Assembly (NCBI GenBank): GCA_035552775.1
Contig: DASZKW010000050.1
Location: forward strand, 1-18,624
Direction: 5' to 3'
Length of the DNA: 18,624 nucleotides
Source of the DNA: DASZKW01 sp035552775
Lineage (GTDB): Bacteria > Actinomycetota > Acidimicrobiia > Acidimicrobiales > Palsa-688
The translations under genes and the position numbers were made by a program. This document shows, in pieces, positions 5,900 through 13,575 of this stretch (positions are counted from its first letter, which is position 1; each line of letters begins with the position of its first letter). A model generated the notes under the pieces. The model did no database searches, had not been told where the DNA came from, and saw only the letters and a program-made list of their open reading frames with translations.

Positions 5900-5905
5900 T
5901 AGACT
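5900..5905 (+). promoter_or_regulatory. -10 box for trigger factor, short leader
   Basis: TAGACT fits the TANNNT -10 pattern and ends 11 bases before the tig ATG, predicting a leader of about five bases. No Shine-Dalgarno sequence lies between box and ATG, which agrees with leaderless or near-leaderless translation. No -35 box is obvious; the small dyad CACCC-AC-GGGTG (5873-5884) occupies that area. Confidence 0.5.
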
Positions 5906-5916
5906 TCGCCACCCGT

Positions 5917-7251
5917 ATGAAGAGTGCCATCGAGCCCCTTGAGGGCAACAAGGTCAAGGTCTCCGTCTCCCTCGACGCCACCGAGTTCGAGAAGGCGTTG
6001 GACGACGCCTTCCGCAAGATCGCCCGCGAGGTTCGCATCCCCGGCTTCCGCCCCGGCAAGGCGCCGCGCCGGATACTCGAGGCGCGACTCGGCAAGGAGA
6101 CCGGGCGGGCGGAGGCGCTGCGCGACGCCCTTCCCGATTACTACGCCCAAGCCATACGCGAACACGACGTCGACGCCATCGCTCCCCCCGAGATCGACAT
6201 CACGGGTGGCCAGGAGGGCGGCGATGTCGCCTTCGACGCCATCGTGGAGGTACGTCCCCACCTGGAGCTGTCGGGTTACGGTGGGATCAAGGTGACCGTG
6301 CCCAACCCGGCGGTCACCGAAGACGACATCGCCGCCCGGATCGACCGCCTCCGGGGAAACTTCGGGGAGTTGTCGACCGCCGAGCGGCCGGCGCGGGGGG
6401 GTGACCACCTCACCATCGACATCAAGGGCACTCGCGGCGGCGAGGCGGTGTCGGGTATGACCGTCGACGACTACTCCTACGAGCTCGGCAGCGGCGACGT
6501 GCTTCCCGAGCTAGACGAGAGGCTGACCGGCGCCAAGCCCGGGGACATCTTGAACTTCGACGCCGAGCACCCCGACGGCCCCGTCGAGCTCTCCGTGCTG
6601 ATCAAGGAGGTGCGGGAGAAGGTGCTGCCCGAGGTGACCGACGAGTGGGCATCGGACGCATCCGAGTTCGACACCGCCGCCGAGTTGCGGGCCGACATCG
6701 TCGAGCAGCTCACCGCCACCAAGAAGATGGCGGCCACCATGGCCATGCGCCAGGGCGTGGTCGACGGTCTCATCGCCTTGGTGAGCGACGAGCCGCCCGC
6801 CGCCCTGGTGAACTCGGCGGTGGAGAGCCGGGCTCACGACTTCGGCCACCGGTTGGAAGCCCAGGGGGCCACCGTCGAGCAGTACCTGGCTGCCACCGGG
6901 CAGAGCCAGGAGGAGATAGTGGCCGAATGGCGCCAAGGTGCCGTCCTCGCCGTGAAGGCGGACCTGGCCCTGCGCGCCGTCGCCGACGCGGAAGGCATCG
7001 ACGCCACCGGCGCCGATATCGACGCCGAGATCGAGCGCCTGGCCCCCACCTACAAGATCAGCCCCACCGACCTGCGCGCCCAGCTCGAGCGCGGGGAGCA
7101 GATACCCGCGGTACGCTCGGACCTACGAAAGAACAAAGCGCTGGAGTGGCTGGTCGAGCACGCCGAGGTGGTCGACGAGGAGGGTCGCCCGGTTGATCGG
7201 ACGCTGCTCGGCGCCCCCGAAGACCAATCCAGCGAGAGCGGAGAAGCGTGA
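5917..7251 (+). CDS. tig: Trigger factor (ribosome-associated chaperone and prolyl isomerase)
   Basis: Trigger factor docks at the ribosome exit tunnel, shields nascent chains and catalyses prolyl cis-trans isomerisation. The 444-residue length is typical. The ribosome-binding domain carries its signature GFRPGKAP at 43-50 within RIPGFRPGKAPRRIL. The FKBP-like domain begins near residue 160 (GDHLTIDIKGTRGGEAVSG) and runs through SYELGSGDVLPELDERLTGAKPGD, followed by the helical C-terminal substrate-cradling domain. ATG 5917 is chosen because the family's conserved N-terminus (M-K-S-A-I-E-P-L-E-G) begins there, although the frame stays open to 5689. The stop overlaps the clpP start by four bases (GTGA), so chaperone and protease subunit are translationally coupled, the classic tig-clpP-clpX order. 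Confidence 0.96.
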   Translation: MKSAIEPLEGNKVKVSVSLDATEFEKALDDAFRKIAREVRIPGFRPGKAPRRILEARLGKETGRAEALRDALPDYYAQAIREHDVDAIAPPEIDITGGQEGGDVAFDAIVEVRPHLELSGYGGIKVTVPNPAVTEDDIAARIDRLRGNFGELSTAERPARGGDHLTIDIKGTRGGEAVSGMTVDDYSYELGSGDVLPELDERLTGAKPGDILNFDAEHPDGPVELSVLIKEVREKVLPEVTDEWASDASEFDTAAELRADIVEQLTATKKMAATMAMRQGVVDGLIALVSDEPPAALVNSAVESRAHDFGHRLEAQGATVEQYLAATGQSQEEIVAEWRQGAVLAVKADLALRAVADAEGIDATGADIDAEIERLAPTYKISPTDLRAQLERGEQIPAVRSDLRKNKALEWLVEHAEVVDEEGRPVDRTLLGAPEDQSSESGEA

Positions 7252-7883
7252 TCAACCCCGTCGCCCAATACCATGTCCCCGGGATCTTCGAGCAGACCAA
7301 CCGGGGCGAGCGCGGCTACGACCTGTTCTCCCGCATGCTCGAGGAGAACATCATCTTCCTCGGCACCCCGATAGACGACTACGTGGCCAACGCGGTGTGC
7401 GCCCAGATGCTCTACCTCGAGTACAAGAACGCGGACAAGGACATCAGCCTTTACATCAACTCGCCGGGGGGCGACATCACCGCCCTGTTCGCGATCTACG
7501 ACACCATGAAGTTCGTCAAGAATGACATCTCGACGTTCTGCTACGGCCAGGCCGCTTCGGCCGCTGCGGTGATCCTGGCCGGGGGGAGCAAGGGCAAGCG
7601 CTACGCCCTTCCCCATGCCCGTATCCTCATCCACCAGCCCTACGGCGGCGCTGCCGGCCAGGCGGCGGACATCGAGATCCAAGCCAAGGAGATCCTGCGC
7701 ATGCGGGACCTGCTCAACCAGATGTTGGCGGTGGATGCCGGCCAGTCCGTGGAGAAGGTGGCCACCGACACCGATCGCGACTTCATAATGAGCGCGAACG
7801 AGGCCCAAGCCTACGGAATCATCGACGAAGTCATCAGCACGCGAGAGCTTGCCGGCGTCCCCCAGGCCGCCGGCGTGGCCTGA
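7248..7883 (+). CDS. clpP: ATP-dependent Clp protease proteolytic subunit ClpP
   Basis: ClpP is the serine peptidase that forms a tetradecameric barrel and degrades substrates fed in by ClpX or ClpC. The 211-residue protein starts at GTG 7248, inside the tig stop, with GGAG (7240-7243) four bases upstream. The catalytic triad is intact: Ser104 in GQAASAAAVILAGG, His129 in ARILIHQP, and Asp178 in DTDRDFIMSANEA. The oligomer and handle regions (EIQAKEILRMRDLLNQML) are normal. Residue 105 is Ala where many ClpPs have Met (GQAASM), a mild change next to the nucleophile. Actinobacteria commonly carry two clpP genes that assemble into a mixed barrel; only one is present here, and a second copy may lie elsewhere. 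Confidence 0.97.
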   Translation: MINPVAQYHVPGIFEQTNRGERGYDLFSRMLEENIIFLGTPIDDYVANAVCAQMLYLEYKNADKDISLYINSPGGDITALFAIYDTMKFVKNDISTFCYGQAASAAAVILAGGSKGKRYALPHARILIHQPYGGAAGQAADIEIQAKEILRMRDLLNQMLAVDAGQSVEKVATDTDRDFIMSANEAQAYGIIDEVISTRELAGVPQAAGVA

Positions 7884-7905
7884 GCCCAAAGGGGGAAGCA
7901 GGGCC

Positions 7906-9189
7906 GTGGCGAAGTTCGGGGAATCGAGTGACCTGGTCAAGTGTTCGTTCTGCGGTAAGTCGCAGAAGCAGGTCAAGAAGCTGATAGCGGGTCCGGGTGT
8001 CTACATCTGCGACGAGTGCATCGACTTGTGTAACGACATCATCGAGGAGGAGCTGTCCGAGTCGTCGGAGGTCCACTTCGACGAGTTGCCCAAGCCGGCG
8101 GAGATCTTCTCGTTCCTCAACGACTACGTGATCGGGCAGGAGCGAGCCAAGAAGATCCTGTCCGTGGCCGTCTACAACCACTACAAGCGCGTGCAGTCGG
8201 GCGGCTACAGCAACGACGCCGAGGTCGAACTGGCCAAGTCCAACATCTTGCTGCTCGGTCCCACCGGGTGCGGCAAGACCTTCCTCGCCCAGACCCTGGC
8301 GCGCATGCTCAACGTGCCCTTCGCCATCGCCGACGCCACCGCGCTGACAGAGGCGGGCTACGTGGGCGAGGACGTGGAGAACATCCTCCTCAAGCTCATC
8401 CAGGCGGCCGACTACGACGTCAAAAAGGCCGAGACGGGGATCATCTACATCGACGAGATCGACAAGATCGCCCGCAAGAGCGAGAACCCCTCGATCACCA
8501 GGGACGTGTCGGGCGAGGGCGTGCAGCAGGCTCTGCTCAAGATCCTGGAGGGGACCACGGCGTCGGTCCCTCCCCAAGGGGGGCGCAAGCATCCCCATCA
8601 GGAGTTCATCCAGATCGACACGACCAACATCCTGTTCGTCTGTGGTGGTGCCTTCGCCGGGCTGGACCGCCTCATCGAGGGACGCCTCGGGCGCCAGGGC
8701 ATCGGCTTTGGTGCCGACATCCGGCGGGCCTCCGAGCGCGGAGAGGGCGACCTCCTTGCCCAGGTTTTGCCCGAGGACCTGCTCAAGTTCGGGCTCATAC
8801 CGGAGTTCGTCGGCCGCCTGCCGGTCATCGGGGCGGTGTCCAACCTCGACAAGACGGCGCTGGTGCGCATCCTCATCGAGCCGAAGAACGCCCTGGCCAA
8901 GCAGTACCGCAGGGTGTTCGAGCTCGACAACGTCGAGCTGGTGTTCACCGACGATGCCTTGGAGGCGGTGGCCGAACAGGCCCTGCTTCGCGGCACGGGG
9001 GCCCGGGGACTGCGGGCCATCCTGGAGGAGGTCCTCCTCGAGGTGATGTACGACCTGCCGAGCCGCTCGGACATCGAGCAGTGCCTGATCGACCGCTCGG
9101 TGGTCCTCGAGCGGGTGAACCCCACCCTCGTCCCCCGCACCGAACCGGCGCGCCACAAGGACTCCAGGCCCCGCCGCGCCGCGTCCTGA
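7906..9189 (+). CDS. clpX: Clp protease ATP-binding unfoldase ClpX
   Basis: ClpX is a AAA+ hexamer that recognises tagged proteins, unfolds them and threads them into ClpP. It has 427 residues from GTG 7906, placed by GGGGGAAG (7891-7898) seven bases upstream and by the family's N-terminus. The zinc-binding domain has four cysteines in CxxC pairs at 13/16 and 35/38. Walker A GPTGCGKT is at 118-125, Walker B IIYIDE at 179-184, a GYVG pore-loop motif lies between them, and the ClpP-docking loop IGF is at 266-268 (RQGIGFGAD). Sensor-2 is in the GTGARGLRAILEE stretch. It follows clpP by 22 bases in the same direction. The IGF loop shows it can pair with the neighbouring ClpP. Confidence 0.97.
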   Translation: MAKFGESSDLVKCSFCGKSQKQVKKLIAGPGVYICDECIDLCNDIIEEELSESSEVHFDELPKPAEIFSFLNDYVIGQERAKKILSVAVYNHYKRVQSGGYSNDAEVELAKSNILLLGPTGCGKTFLAQTLARMLNVPFAIADATALTEAGYVGEDVENILLKLIQAADYDVKKAETGIIYIDEIDKIARKSENPSITRDVSGEGVQQALLKILEGTTASVPPQGGRKHPHQEFIQIDTTNILFVCGGAFAGLDRLIEGRLGRQGIGFGADIRRASERGEGDLLAQVLPEDLLKFGLIPEFVGRLPVIGAVSNLDKTALVRILIEPKNALAKQYRRVFELDNVELVFTDDALEAVAEQALLRGTGARGLRAILEEVLLEVMYDLPSRSDIEQCLIDRSVVLERVNPTLVPRTEPARHKDSRPRRAAS

Positions 9190-9254
9190 GCCGGCGGGGT
9201 ACCGCGCTCACCTGCGGTCGCCGGACGCCCTCGATATGGCCGGAGCCCCCTGAC

Positions 9255-10553
9255 ATGGAGCTCGGTGACGCCCTCGAATGGCTGGACGCCCACCAGAACC
9301 TGGAGCGCATGCTGTCCGACCGGGGCGCGGCGGTCCCCGACCCGGCCCGGATGCGGCGCCTGGTCCACGTCCTCGGAGACCCCCAGTCGGCGCTGCCGGT
9401 GCTCCACGTCACGGGCACCAACGGCAAGACCTCCACGGCGCGAGCGCTCACCCAGCTTCTGATGGCCAAGGGCCTGTCGGTGGGCACCTTCACCAGCCCC
9501 CACCTCGAGCGCATCAACGAGCGGATCTGCGCCAACGGCGAGGCCATAGGTGACGACGATCTCGCCGACGCCCTGAGCGGGGTAGCCTCCGTCGAGGCCC
9601 TGTTGGAGGTGCGCCCGACGTGGTTCGAGATCCTGGCCGCGGCCGCCTTCCGGACCTTCGCCGACCTGCCCGTTGACGCGGCGGTGGTCGAGGTGGGCAT
9701 AGGCGGCCGCTGGGACGCCACCAACGTGGTCGATGCCACGGTGGCCGTGGTGACCAACGTGGGGCTGGACCATGGAGAGTTCCTCGGTCCGACCAGAGCC
9801 GATGTGGCGGCCGAGAAGGCAGGGATAGTCAAGCCCGGGTCCACCCTGGTGCTCGGTGAGACGGACCCCGAGCTTTATCCCATCTTCGAGAGGGAGTCGC
9901 CGGCGCAGCTGTGGTGGGCCGGGCGGGACTACGCGGTCGAGTCCAACGAGCTTGCCGTCGGTGGGCGGCTCCTGGATCTGCGCACGCCGAAGGGCCACTA
10001 CGACGAGGTCTTCCTCGGGTTGAACGGGCGACACCAGGGGTCCAACTTCGCCGATGCCGTGGTCGGCGCCGAGGCCTTCTTCGGGGCGCCGATCGAGCCG
10101 GACCTGGTGGTGGCGGCGGCTTCGGCGGTGCGCTCCCCGGGGCGCCTCGAGGTGGTGGGCCGTCGCCCCCTCGTCGTGCTCGACGGGGCCAAGAACCTGG
10201 AGGGTGCCAGGACGGCGGCCGCCGCGCTCGACGACTTCGGTCCGGTGGCATCGCGCATCTTGGTGGTGGGCATGCTGGCGGGGAAAGACGCGGCCGAGAT
10301 GCTCGAGGCCCTGGACGGGGCGAGGGCACGCCTGGTGGTGGCGTGCCCCCCGCCGTCCCCTCGGGCCCAGCCGTCAGCGGTGGTCGCCGCCGCCGCTGCC
10401 GGACTCGGCAGCGCCACCGCAGAGGCGGAGTCGGTCTCCGAAGCCCTGGAGATCGCCCTGGCGGCCGCGGGCGTCGACGACCTCATCCTGGTCACCGGTT
10501 CGTTGTACGTCGTCGGGGCGGCAAGGACCGTGTTGGCGGGAAGGCTACGGTGA
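9255..10553 (+). CDS. folC: Bifunctional folylpolyglutamate/dihydrofolate synthase family protein
   Basis: FolC adds glutamate to dihydropteroate and/or to tetrahydrofolates, an ATP-dependent ligase of the Mur ligase superfamily. The 432-residue protein has the P-loop GTNGKTS at 54-60, the second signature VGIGGRWDATN (GIGGR at 148-152), and the conserved TNVGLDHGEFLG and AAEKAGIVKPG stretches. The C-terminal Mur-ligase-like domain is present, but its usual DGAHNP motif reads DGAKNLE (310-316), changing the His and the Pro. ATG 9255 is supported by CGGAG (9241-9245) nine bases upstream. valS, which often precedes folC, is not here; clpX ends 65 bases upstream. The fold assignment is firm; whether it has both activities cannot be told from sequence. 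Confidence 0.9.
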   Translation: MELGDALEWLDAHQNLERMLSDRGAAVPDPARMRRLVHVLGDPQSALPVLHVTGTNGKTSTARALTQLLMAKGLSVGTFTSPHLERINERICANGEAIGDDDLADALSGVASVEALLEVRPTWFEILAAAAFRTFADLPVDAAVVEVGIGGRWDATNVVDATVAVVTNVGLDHGEFLGPTRADVAAEKAGIVKPGSTLVLGETDPELYPIFERESPAQLWWAGRDYAVESNELAVGGRLLDLRTPKGHYDEVFLGLNGRHQGSNFADAVVGAEAFFGAPIEPDLVVAAASAVRSPGRLEVVGRRPLVVLDGAKNLEGARTAAAALDDFGPVASRILVVGMLAGKDAAEMLEALDGARARLVVACPPPSPRAQPSAVVAAAAAGLGSATAEAESVSEALEIALAAAGVDDLILVTGSLYVVGAARTVLAGRLR

Positions 10554-10560
10554 CACCTCC

Positions 10561-10977
10561 GTGGATCGAACCCTCGTTATTGCCAAACCCGACGCCGTCG
10601 AACGCGGCCTGCTCGGCGAGATCGCCGGCCGCATCGAGCGCAAGGGACTGCGTATCGTCGCCTGCGAGCTCCGCCATCTCGACCAGGAGGTGGCTTCGCT
10701 CCACTACGCGGAGCACGAGGGCAAGCCGTTCTTCGCCGACCTGCTCGCCTTCATCACCCGGTCCCCGGTCCTGGTCATGGTCGTGGAAGGCCCGGGCGAC
10801 ACGTGGGCGATGGTGCGCGCCCTGATGGGCGCCACCAACCCGGCGGTTGCCCAGCCCGGCACGATCAGGGGGGATCTGGCCACCGAGACCAGCGAGAACC
10901 TCGTGCACGGCTCGGACGGACCCCAGGCCGCGGCCCGGGAGATAGAGCTGTTCTTTCCCGGCCTCGGGTCCCGCTGA
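10561..10977 (+). CDS. ndk: Nucleoside diphosphate kinase
   Basis: Ndk transfers the gamma phosphate between nucleoside di- and triphosphates through a phosphohistidine. The 138-residue length is typical. It starts with RTLVIAKPDAVERGLLGEI (3-21), the family's nucleotide-binding N-terminus, and has the catalytic His116 in NLVHGSDGPQAAAREI. The MGATNPAVAQPGTIRGDLA stretch (89-107) is also diagnostic, with MGATNP where many members read MGATDP or MGPTDP. GTG 10561 is the only start consistent with the conserved N-terminus. It begins seven bases after the folC stop without a good Shine-Dalgarno sequence, so coupling to folC is likely. This folC-ndk-mreB order recurs in actinobacteria. Confidence 0.96.
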   Translation: MDRTLVIAKPDAVERGLLGEIAGRIERKGLRIVACELRHLDQEVASLHYAEHEGKPFFADLLAFITRSPVLVMVVEGPGDTWAMVRALMGATNPAVAQPGTIRGDLATETSENLVHGSDGPQAAAREIELFFPGLGSR

Positions 10978-10990
10978 ATCGGGGGCCGGG

Positions 10991-11019
10991 TGGACTGCAC
11001 GGTCGCTGACCACTAGCGT
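10991..11019 (+). promoter_or_regulatory. Promoter of the mreB-rodA operon
   Basis: TGGACT (10991-10996) matches four of six -35 positions and TAGCGT (11014-11019) fits the TANNNT -10 pattern, with an ideal 17-base spacer. The predicted start near 11026 leaves a leader of about 33 bases that contains GAGGAGG (11042-11048), a strong ribosome-binding site ten bases before the mreB GTG. Confidence 0.62.
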
Positions 11020-11058
11020 AGGGACGACCTCCAACCTCTTTGAGGAGGCCTTCCTCGC

Positions 11059-12096
11059 GTGCCCGACAAACGCTTCTCCTCCTTCCTCGGCCGGGATATG
11101 GCCGTCGACCTCGGTACCGCCAACACCTTGGTCTACGTTCGTGGTCGCGGCATCGTGCTCAACGAGCCGTCGGTGGTGGCGGTCAACATAAAGGACGACC
11201 GCCCCCTAGCCGTCGGGGTCGAAGCCAAGCGCATGATCGGGCGCACCCCGAGCCACATACAGGCCATCCGTCCTCTTCGCGACGGCGTCATCGCCAACTT
11301 CGACATCTGCGAGAAGATGCTGGCCTACTTCATCCGCAAGGTGCACCCCGGACGTTTCACCAAGCCCCGCATAGTGATCTGCGTCCCCTCCGGGATCACC
11401 GGAGTGGAGCAGCGGGCGGTCCAGGAAGCGGCGGAGTCGGCCGGCGCCCGTAAGCCCGCCCACATCATCGAGGAGCCCATGGCCGCCGCCATCGGCGCCG
11501 GCTTACCGGTTCACGAGCCCACCGGCAACATGGTCGTCGACATCGGTGGGGGTACCACCGAGGTGGCGGTGATCTCCTTGGGTGGCATAGTCACCAGCCA
11601 GTCGGTCCGCATCGGCGGCGACGAGCTCGACGAGGCCATCATCCAGTTCATCAAGAAGGAGTACAGCCTTGCCCTCGGTGAGCGCACCTCCGAGGAGATC
11701 AAGATCGCCCTGGGCTCCGCCTGCCCCCTCGAGGAGGAGCTCCACGCCGAGATCCGGGGACGTGACCTCATCACCGGGCTGCCGAAGACCATCGTCACCA
11801 CCACCGAGGAGATCCGTGAGGCCATCGAGGAGCCGGTGTCGGCCATCGTGGACGCGGTGAAGGTCACCCTCGACAAGACCCCGCCGGAGTTGGCCGCAGA
11901 CATCATGGAGCAGGGGATCGTGCTGACGGGGGGCGGTGCGCTGCTCCACGGCCTCGACGCCAGGCTGGCCGCCGAGACGGGCATGCCCATCATCATCGCC
12001 GACAACCCGCTTTACTCCGTGGCCATCGGCAGCGGACAGTGTCTGGAGGAGTTCGACGCGCTGAAGAGCGTGCTCATGTCGTCGAACACTCGCTGA
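11059..12096 (+). CDS. mreB: Rod shape-determining protein MreB
   Basis: MreB is the bacterial actin homologue that forms membrane-bound filaments and guides the elongasome. The 345-residue protein has phosphate-1 loop DLGTANT (17-23), phosphate-2 motif DIGGGTTEVAVISLGG beginning at Asp161, and the adenosine motif near LTGGGALLHGLDARLA. The middle stretch IGGDELDEAIIQFIKKEY is diagnostic of MreB over other actin-like proteins. GTG 11059 follows GAGGAGG by ten bases. The N-terminus (PDKRFSSFLGRD) is short and may act as the membrane-contact segment. It is the first gene of the five-gene rod operon; mreC begins 13 bases after its stop. Confidence 0.97.
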   Translation: MPDKRFSSFLGRDMAVDLGTANTLVYVRGRGIVLNEPSVVAVNIKDDRPLAVGVEAKRMIGRTPSHIQAIRPLRDGVIANFDICEKMLAYFIRKVHPGRFTKPRIVICVPSGITGVEQRAVQEAAESAGARKPAHIIEEPMAAAIGAGLPVHEPTGNMVVDIGGGTTEVAVISLGGIVTSQSVRIGGDELDEAIIQFIKKEYSLALGERTSEEIKIALGSACPLEEELHAEIRGRDLITGLPKTIVTTTEEIREAIEEPVSAIVDAVKVTLDKTPPELAADIMEQGIVLTGGGALLHGLDARLAAETGMPIIIADNPLYSVAIGSGQCLEEFDALKSVLMSSNTR

Positions 12097-12109
12097 GCGC
12101 CGTCAAACC

Positions 12110-12955
12110 TTGGCTGTCTACCGGCGAACCTCGCGTCCGCGCTACGTCGTGGCTGTGCTGGTGCTCGCCGCGATCACCTTGGTCACTCTCGACGCCCGCA
12201 GCGGCGGCAGCGGATTCCTGGGCTCGGTGCGTAGCGACACCCGTGCCGTCATAGACCCGGTAGAAAACGGCGCCCACAGCGTCCTGCAGCCCGTTGGCAA
12301 CTTCCTGACCGGCGCAGCCGACTACGGGTCGCTCAAGCAGGAGAACCAGAGGCTGCGCAACGAGGTGGCGTCGATGGAGGCCACCCAGGCCCAGGTCCAA
12401 GCCACCGAAGCCCAAGCCGCCGAGGTCCTCGGCCAGGCGCACCTCGACTTCGCCGCCAATGTCCCCGACGTGGCCGCCCAGGTGATCGACCAAGGGGCGG
12501 CCAACCTCGAGAGCGGCTTCGAGATCAACCGTGGTACCGGCGCGGGGATCGCGGTCGGATACCCGGTGGTGACCGCCGGCGGCCTTATCGGAACCGTCAC
12601 CGCGGCCACCAGGACCCACGCCACCGTGACCGTGCTCACCGATCCCACGTTCAACGTGGGCGTGGCCGTCCCCCACACCCCGGCGGTGGGCGCGGCGTCG
12701 GGCTACGGGCCGGGTGCCCCGCTACGGGTGGCCGACATCGCCAAGGGCACACCGCTGACAAAGGGCGAGGTCCTGTCCACGAGCGGCCTGCAGGGCGAGA
12801 AGTTCCCCCCCGGGATACCCGTCGGCCGGGTCGCCTCGGTATCGACGCCGAGCGGGGCGCTCCAAGAGATGGTGACCCTTTCGCCGCTGGTGGACCCCGG
12901 TCGGGTGTCCGCCATCGCCGTACTCGTCTGGTCCAGCCAGACCCCGGCCGGGTGA
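12110..12955 (+). CDS. mreC: Rod shape-determining protein MreC
   Basis: MreC is a bitopic inner-membrane protein whose external beta domains activate PBP2 and link it to MreB. The 281-residue protein has one N-terminal transmembrane helix (~11-27, RYVVAVLVLAAITLVTL), a coiled coil rich in Gln/Glu/Ala (~72-110, SLKQENQRLRNEVASME), then the MreC beta domain with INRGTGAGIAVGYPVVTAGGL and the late GEVLSTSGLQGEKFPPGIPVGRV motif. The TTG at 12110 is the earliest start after the mreB stop and lacks a clear Shine-Dalgarno sequence, so re-initiation after mreB is probable. Its stop overlaps mreD by four bases (GTGA). Confidence 0.93.
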   Translation: MAVYRRTSRPRYVVAVLVLAAITLVTLDARSGGSGFLGSVRSDTRAVIDPVENGAHSVLQPVGNFLTGAADYGSLKQENQRLRNEVASMEATQAQVQATEAQAAEVLGQAHLDFAANVPDVAAQVIDQGAANLESGFEINRGTGAGIAVGYPVVTAGGLIGTVTAATRTHATVTVLTDPTFNVGVAVPHTPAVGAASGYGPGAPLRVADIAKGTPLTKGEVLSTSGLQGEKFPPGIPVGRVASVSTPSGALQEMVTLSPLVDPGRVSAIAVLVWSSQTPAG

Positions 12956-13575
12956 CCCCGGCCGTCAAGGCCCGGCTTCGCCTGGCCGCCCTGCTCGTGG
13001 TCGGGTTCCTCGTCGAGGCGACCTTCGGTGCCGATCTACGCATCGCCGGGGTCGCCCCCGACATCATGCTCCTGCTGGTGATATGCGCCGGCCTCGCGGG
13101 GGGCCCCGAGCAGGGCGCGTTCGTGGGCTTCTCCGCAGGGCTGCTGGCCGACCTGCTCCTCACCGACACGCCCTTCGGGCTGTCGGCGCTGACCATGTGC
13201 TTGGTCGGCTTCGCGGTCGGCGTCCTGCGTTCCGCTGTGCTTCGGGAGGGGTGGGTCCTGACGCCGGCGGTGGCCTTTATCGCCACGGGCCTCGGCGTGG
13301 TCGCCTTCCTCGGCTTCGGAGACCTGGTGGGCCAGACCCAGTTGGCGGCGGAGGGCCGGGCCTGGCTGGTCAAGGTGGCCCTGGTTGAGGGCATCGACGC
13401 CGCCGTGTTGTCGATACCGGTGGCGTGGCTGGTGCGGCGGGCGTCGTCGGGGTCGACCGGGGCATCGCGTCTCAGCGGGGTCGGCGTACGCCTGGGCCCG
13501 AGCGGCCCTCTGAGCGGGGGACGGGGCCCGAGCGGCCCTCTGAGCGGGGCACGCAGCCCGAGTAGGACAAGGTGA
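12952..13575 (+). CDS. mreD: Rod shape-determining protein MreD, with a repeat tail
   Basis: MreD is a small polytopic membrane partner of MreC. The 207-residue protein has about five to six hydrophobic segments (for example LAALLVVGFLVEATFG, APDIMLLLVICAGLAGG, LTPAVAFIATGLGVVAFLGFG, AVLSIPVAWLVR) and the GxFxGLLxDLLLxxPFGLSAL motif of the family (around 57-79). After the last helix, ~35 residues form a Gly/Ser/Pro/Arg-rich tail made from two near-perfect 30-base repeats plus a fragment. The tail is positively charged and probably cytoplasmic or surface-exposed depending on helix count. It overlaps mreC and mrdA by four bases on either side. Confidence 0.88.
   Translation: MTPAVKARLRLAALLVVGFLVEATFGADLRIAGVAPDIMLLLVICAGLAGGPEQGAFVGFSAGLLADLLLTDTPFGLSALTMCLVGFAVGVLRSAVLREGWVLTPAVAFIATGLGVVAFLGFGDLVGQTQLAAEGRAWLVKVALVEGIDAAVLSIPVAWLVRRASSGSTGASRLSGVGVRLGPSGPLSGGRGPSGPLSGARSPSRTR
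13494..13549. repeat. 30-base-period tandem repeat in the mreD 3' end
   Basis: A 26-base block beginning GGGCCCGAGCGGCCC occurs at 13494-13519 and again, identical, at 13524-13549, a period of 30 bases. Since 30 is a multiple of three, each copy adds ten residues (GPSGPLSG plus a variable pair) and leaves the mreD frame and the downstream overlap with mrdA intact. Confidence 0.85.
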
